A DNA stretch of 64,000 nucleotides from an uncultured Ignavibacteria bacterium (GTDB taxonomy: Bacteria > Bacteroidota > Ignavibacteria > SZUA-365): contig CAJXVM010000005.1 in assembly GCA_913061095.1 (NCBI GenBank), positions 181,751 to 245,750 on the forward strand, in the 5' to 3' direction. The translations under genes were made by a program, and so were the position numbers. Below, one piece after another: positions 61,621 through 64,000 of the stretch (the first letter of the stretch is position 1; every line of letters begins with the position of its first letter). Under the pieces are notes generated by a model. It did no database searches. It saw nothing but the letters and a program-made list of their open reading frames with translations, and was not told where the DNA came from.

Positions 61621-63688
61621 GCACGATCACCACCTGCCGCGTGGTGGATTCCCCGCCGGCGTGGACGCGGAGGGTATACGTTCCCGGTGCGAGTGCGCCC
61701 GTGTAGAAGCGCAGGTCGTGCGTGCCGCTGCCGAATGTGTCGGCATCCGAATCGAACACCATGCCGCCGAGCACATCGAACAGCTGCAGGCGCAGCGCAG
61801 CCCGATGCTGCAGCGTGACGCGCACCATCGCGGTGGCATCCGTGCGCAGCGGCTGCGGGTACACACCGTCGATGCGCAGGCTGCGCGGAGCGGCGGCGAG
61901 CTCATGGGTGCCAACCGTGGTCATGCTGCTGCGGAAGATGCCGTGATGCCATGTCGCAATGAGCAGGAAGTCGTTATCATCCATGGACATGACCCTGGCG
62001 TCGTGCGGGAACGCAACGCGCGTCCATCCCCCTGTTCCATCCTCGGAATACAGCAAACCGTCATAGTCAGAAATGTAGACATTGGACTGGCTGTTCGATG
62101 TAATGCCCTCGTAGGGAAGCGCCTCGGTGTATTCGTATGCGAGTGACCAGGTTTCCCCCCTGTCGTCGGAATAGAACAGCGATCGGTTCGACTGGACAAA
62201 AAGCCTGCCGTTCCGGGCCTGATGCAGCACAAATGATATGCGTTTGATACCGCCGATGAGAAATTCCTCCCAGGTTTCCCCGCCGTCTGTACTGCGTGCG
62301 AATCCCCTGCCGTTCCCGGAGTAGACGATTCGGGGATCCGCATGGTCAGCATGCAGCGTTGCCACGGCCGCTTCCCCTTGCGGGAGTGAGGACAACCTCT
62401 CCCAGCTTTCGCCGCGGTCCGTCGACAGGAACACATCGCTGTTGATGATCGAGGCGAGAAGGCCGTCATCCGTTTCCGTGAGCGAATTGATCTGATACCC
62501 GTCATCGGGGCCGAGGCGCTCGGTCCAGCTGCGTCCGCCGTCCGTGGAGCGGCGGAGATAACAGTCGCCCGTCGCGATGTAGATGGTTCCGTCGTCCGCA
62601 AGCAGTGTTGCGGAAGGAGGGAAGGGCATGTATGCGGTGTCGGCGAATGTCCAGGACTGTCCTGCGTCAGTCGACAGGTACACACCGTCGCTGACAGCGA
62701 GATAATGGTTGTCGGCCGGCACGAGGATATCCCGGTACCAGTACACGAAGATTCCCTCGTCCCTGCGCTGCCACGTATCGCCGCCATCCGAGCTCCGCAG
62801 CAGTCTGCCGTCGGACGCTGCAAAGACCTGTCCCGAACTGGTCTGATACAGCGCCAGAAAAGCGCGGTCGATGACATCCGCCGCGGTGCGGCTCCAGCTG
62901 CGTCCGTCGTCCGAGGAAAAATACAGGCCGCCGCTGCTCTCCGCGGCGAGGCGTGTGGTGCTCAGCCGATGCACGGCGTAGACATTCACCCCCTGCAGGC
63001 CGGAGACCTGCTCCCAGCTCTCGCCGAGGTCCGTGGTGAAGTACGTGGTGTTGTTCAGTCCGGCAAACACGGTGGATCCGTCGATCGTGCTCAGTGAATA
63101 TACTTCGTTGTTCGGCAGCGACGCGCCGACATCGCTCCAGCTCGTGCCTTCGTCGGTGCTGCGGTACACGCTTTCGCGGTATGCGCCGGCGAGCCAGCTG
63201 CCGTTACCGGTGACCGTCACCTTGAACTGACGGTCTGATCCGGGGGCGGGTTCGAAGGTTGAAAAGCTGTCGCCGTCATCGCTCGACCTGTAGACTCCGC
63301 CGCGTCCGCCGATGAGCAGATCTCCGTTGTCTGTAAATGCTATTGTCGTCGGATTTTTCGTGAAGTTCGTTCGCTCCCATGTCTCGCCGTCTGTTGAGCG
63401 ATAGAGGTCCGAGTAGTTGGCTGCCAGGAGCATGCCGTCGGGAGCCGTTGCTAGAATTCCTGGAACACCCATGACCTGGAGTGTCGTCGTCGCCATGTCC
63501 CAGCTGTCGCCATTGTCTGTCGATCGATACAGGATTCCGCCGTTGTGTGCCGCATACAGGGCTCCATCCACGGCCTCCGTCATTGCCAGTATCCTCCCGC
63601 CATATGGACCGGCCAGGCGCTCCCATTGCGCATGGACAAAAACGGGGATGAGCGAAAGAACAATCAGGAACTGCGGGATGCGACGCAT
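61616..63688 (-). CDS. Secreted BNR/sortilin-repeat beta-propeller protein with T9SS domain
   Basis: 690 residues from ATG 63688 (GGAGG 6 nt upstream; signal peptide ending VFVHAQ). About a dozen Asp-box (BNR) motifs S-x-D-x-G-x-T/S-W, such as STDNGDSW, SSDDGDSF, STDEGTSW, SDDRGETW, spaced 40-60 residues apart, indicate two or more beta-propellers. The last 85 residues form a T9SS type A sorting domain (IDGVYPQPLRTDA, GTYTLRVHAGGES, ending RQVVIVR). Probably secreted by T9SS. The stop codon is within a REP-like hairpin. TATATT on the minus strand (63732-63727) lies 39 nt upstream. Confidence 0.9.
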   Translation of the reverse strand: MRRIPQFLIVLSLIPVFVHAQWERLAGPYGGRILAMTEAVDGALYAAHNGGILYRSTDNGDSWDMATTTLQVMGVPGILATAPDGMLLAANYSDLYRSTDGETWERTNFTKNPTTIAFTDNGDLLIGGRGGVYRSSDDGDSFSTFEPAPGSDRQFKVTVTGNGSWLAGAYRESVYRSTDEGTSWSDVGASLPNNEVYSLSTIDGSTVFAGLNNTTYFTTDLGESWEQVSGLQGVNVYAVHRLSTTRLAAESSGGLYFSSDDGRSWSRTAADVIDRAFLALYQTSSGQVFAASDGRLLRSSDGGDTWQRRDEGIFVYWYRDILVPADNHYLAVSDGVYLSTDAGQSWTFADTAYMPFPPSATLLADDGTIYIATGDCYLRRSTDGGRSWTERLGPDDGYQINSLTETDDGLLASIINSDVFLSTDRGESWERLSSLPQGEAAVATLHADHADPRIVYSGNGRGFARSTDGGETWEEFLIGGIKRISFVLHQARNGRLFVQSNRSLFYSDDRGETWSLAYEYTEALPYEGITSNSQSNVYISDYDGLLYSEDGTGGWTRVAFPHDARVMSMDDNDFLLIATWHHGIFRSSMTTVGTHELAAAPRSLRIDGVYPQPLRTDATAMVRVTLQHRAALRLQLFDVLGGMVFDSDADTFGSGTHDLRFYTGALAPGTYTLRVHAGGESTTRQVVIVR

Positions 63689-63784
63689 GGGAGCCCTCCG
63701 GTGTGGTTCGGTAATGGTGTATGTAAAATATAACACACCGGGGAGTGGGGCGGTTACAACGATATGGTCGGATGTTTCAAATAT

Positions 63785-63812
63785 CAGATTGAAGATTGCA
63801 GATTACAGATCG
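63785..63812 (+). repeat. Heptamer-phased CAGATTG repeat
   Basis: Four consecutive 7-mers: CAGATTG, AAGATTG, CAGATTA, CAGATCG, located between the BNR-repeat gene and the REP-like array. Confidence 0.6.
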
Positions 63813-63830
63813 TGTGGGGGCGGGCAGGCA

Positions 63831-64000
63831 CACCCACACCCTGACGGGTGTGGTTACCGCATTCCGTGAATGGCGTGCCGTAGCCCCACGCGTGAGCGTG
63901 GGGATGGCGCCGGTGTCCCCCCACCCACACCCTGACGGGTGTGGTTACCGCATTCCGTGAATGGCGTGCCGTAGCCCCACGCGTGAGCGTGGGGATGGCG
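63831..64000. repeat. BIME-like array of paired REP hairpins
   Basis: Two identical 79-bp units (63831-63909 and 63922-64000; 91-bp period) separated by a 12-bp spacer. Each holds an inverted pair: CCACACCC-TGAC-GGGTGTGG followed by TTAC (minus orientation), then GTAG with CCCCACGC-GTGA-GCGTGGGG (plus orientation), 26 nt apart. The second unit runs to the window edge, so the array may continue. No gene is seen in 63689-64000. Confidence 0.9.

Overview
The window is a contiguous piece of a GC-rich bacterial chromosome with about 48 protein genes. No rRNA, tRNA, CRISPR array, insertion sequence or prophage was recognised. Three secreted proteins end in FlgD-like or type IX secretion (T9SS, Por) C-terminal domains, there are several outer-membrane beta-barrels, and PriA, NrdJ and the GlyRS look bacterial. 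This points to the Bacteroidota/Chlorobi (FCB) side of the tree. Many genes have strong GGAG(G) ribosome binding sites, and the recurrent -10 element is TATATT rather than the Bacteroidia-type TAnnTTTG. That fits a deep lineage such as Ignavibacteria, Kapabacteria, Kryptonia or Rhodothermia better than classical Bacteroidia. This placement is inference.

Layout. 1-9.5 kb: 3' part of a Kv-beta-like aldo/keto reductase, a small secreted calcium-binding-repeat protein, a priA-DUF2721 pair, a secreted beta-helix protein, two outer-membrane proteins and anmK. 9.5-20.2 kb: B12-dependent ribonucleotide reductase with a good promoter and a roughly 200-nt leader, a lipoprotein, bacterioferritin, an aminotransferase, aconitase and an internally duplicated protein of unknown function. 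20.2-28.8 kb: a giant antiporter-DUF389 fusion diverging from an operon of phosphofructokinase, iodotyrosine-deiodinase-like flavoprotein and a GH13 lipoprotein. The divergent region carries helically phased ACCCGGGT palindromes. dapF converges on this operon and overlaps its end. 28.8-34.2 kb: a tightly overlapping osmoprotection operon (DUF5752, treT, otsB, mscS, otsA).

34.4-43.9 kb: a large hybrid kinase with two receivers and an HPt domain, a DUF134 regulator with a His-rich NifX-like partner, a receiver-kinase hybrid, an NtrC-type activator, and a FetAB-like ABC exporter. 43.9-50.1 kb: glycyl-tRNA synthetase, a 16-bp minisatellite, a secreted GDDxY-repeat protein, and an ammonium transporter-porin pair. 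50.3-58.7 kb: a NarL-type two-component pair behind an 18-bp perfect palindrome, OsmC, a GlsB-like membrane protein, ilvE, a 4-TM protein, a sirtuin and a LytTR two-component pair. 58.9-64 kb: a lone ExbB/MotA-like protein and two large T9SS cargo proteins.

Two non-coding themes stand out. The first is a dispersed REP-like hairpin family (GTAG/GTAA followed by an 8-bp stem) in inverted pairs, concentrated around the T9SS cargo genes and at 23.8 and 55.2 kb; one copy supplies the stop codon of its neighbour. The second is a set of intergenic repeats phased at 7 or 8 bp, each locus with its own word, resembling the heptameric STRR families known from cyanobacteria. The most distinctive regulatory signal is the phased operator cluster at 23.94-24.08 kb.
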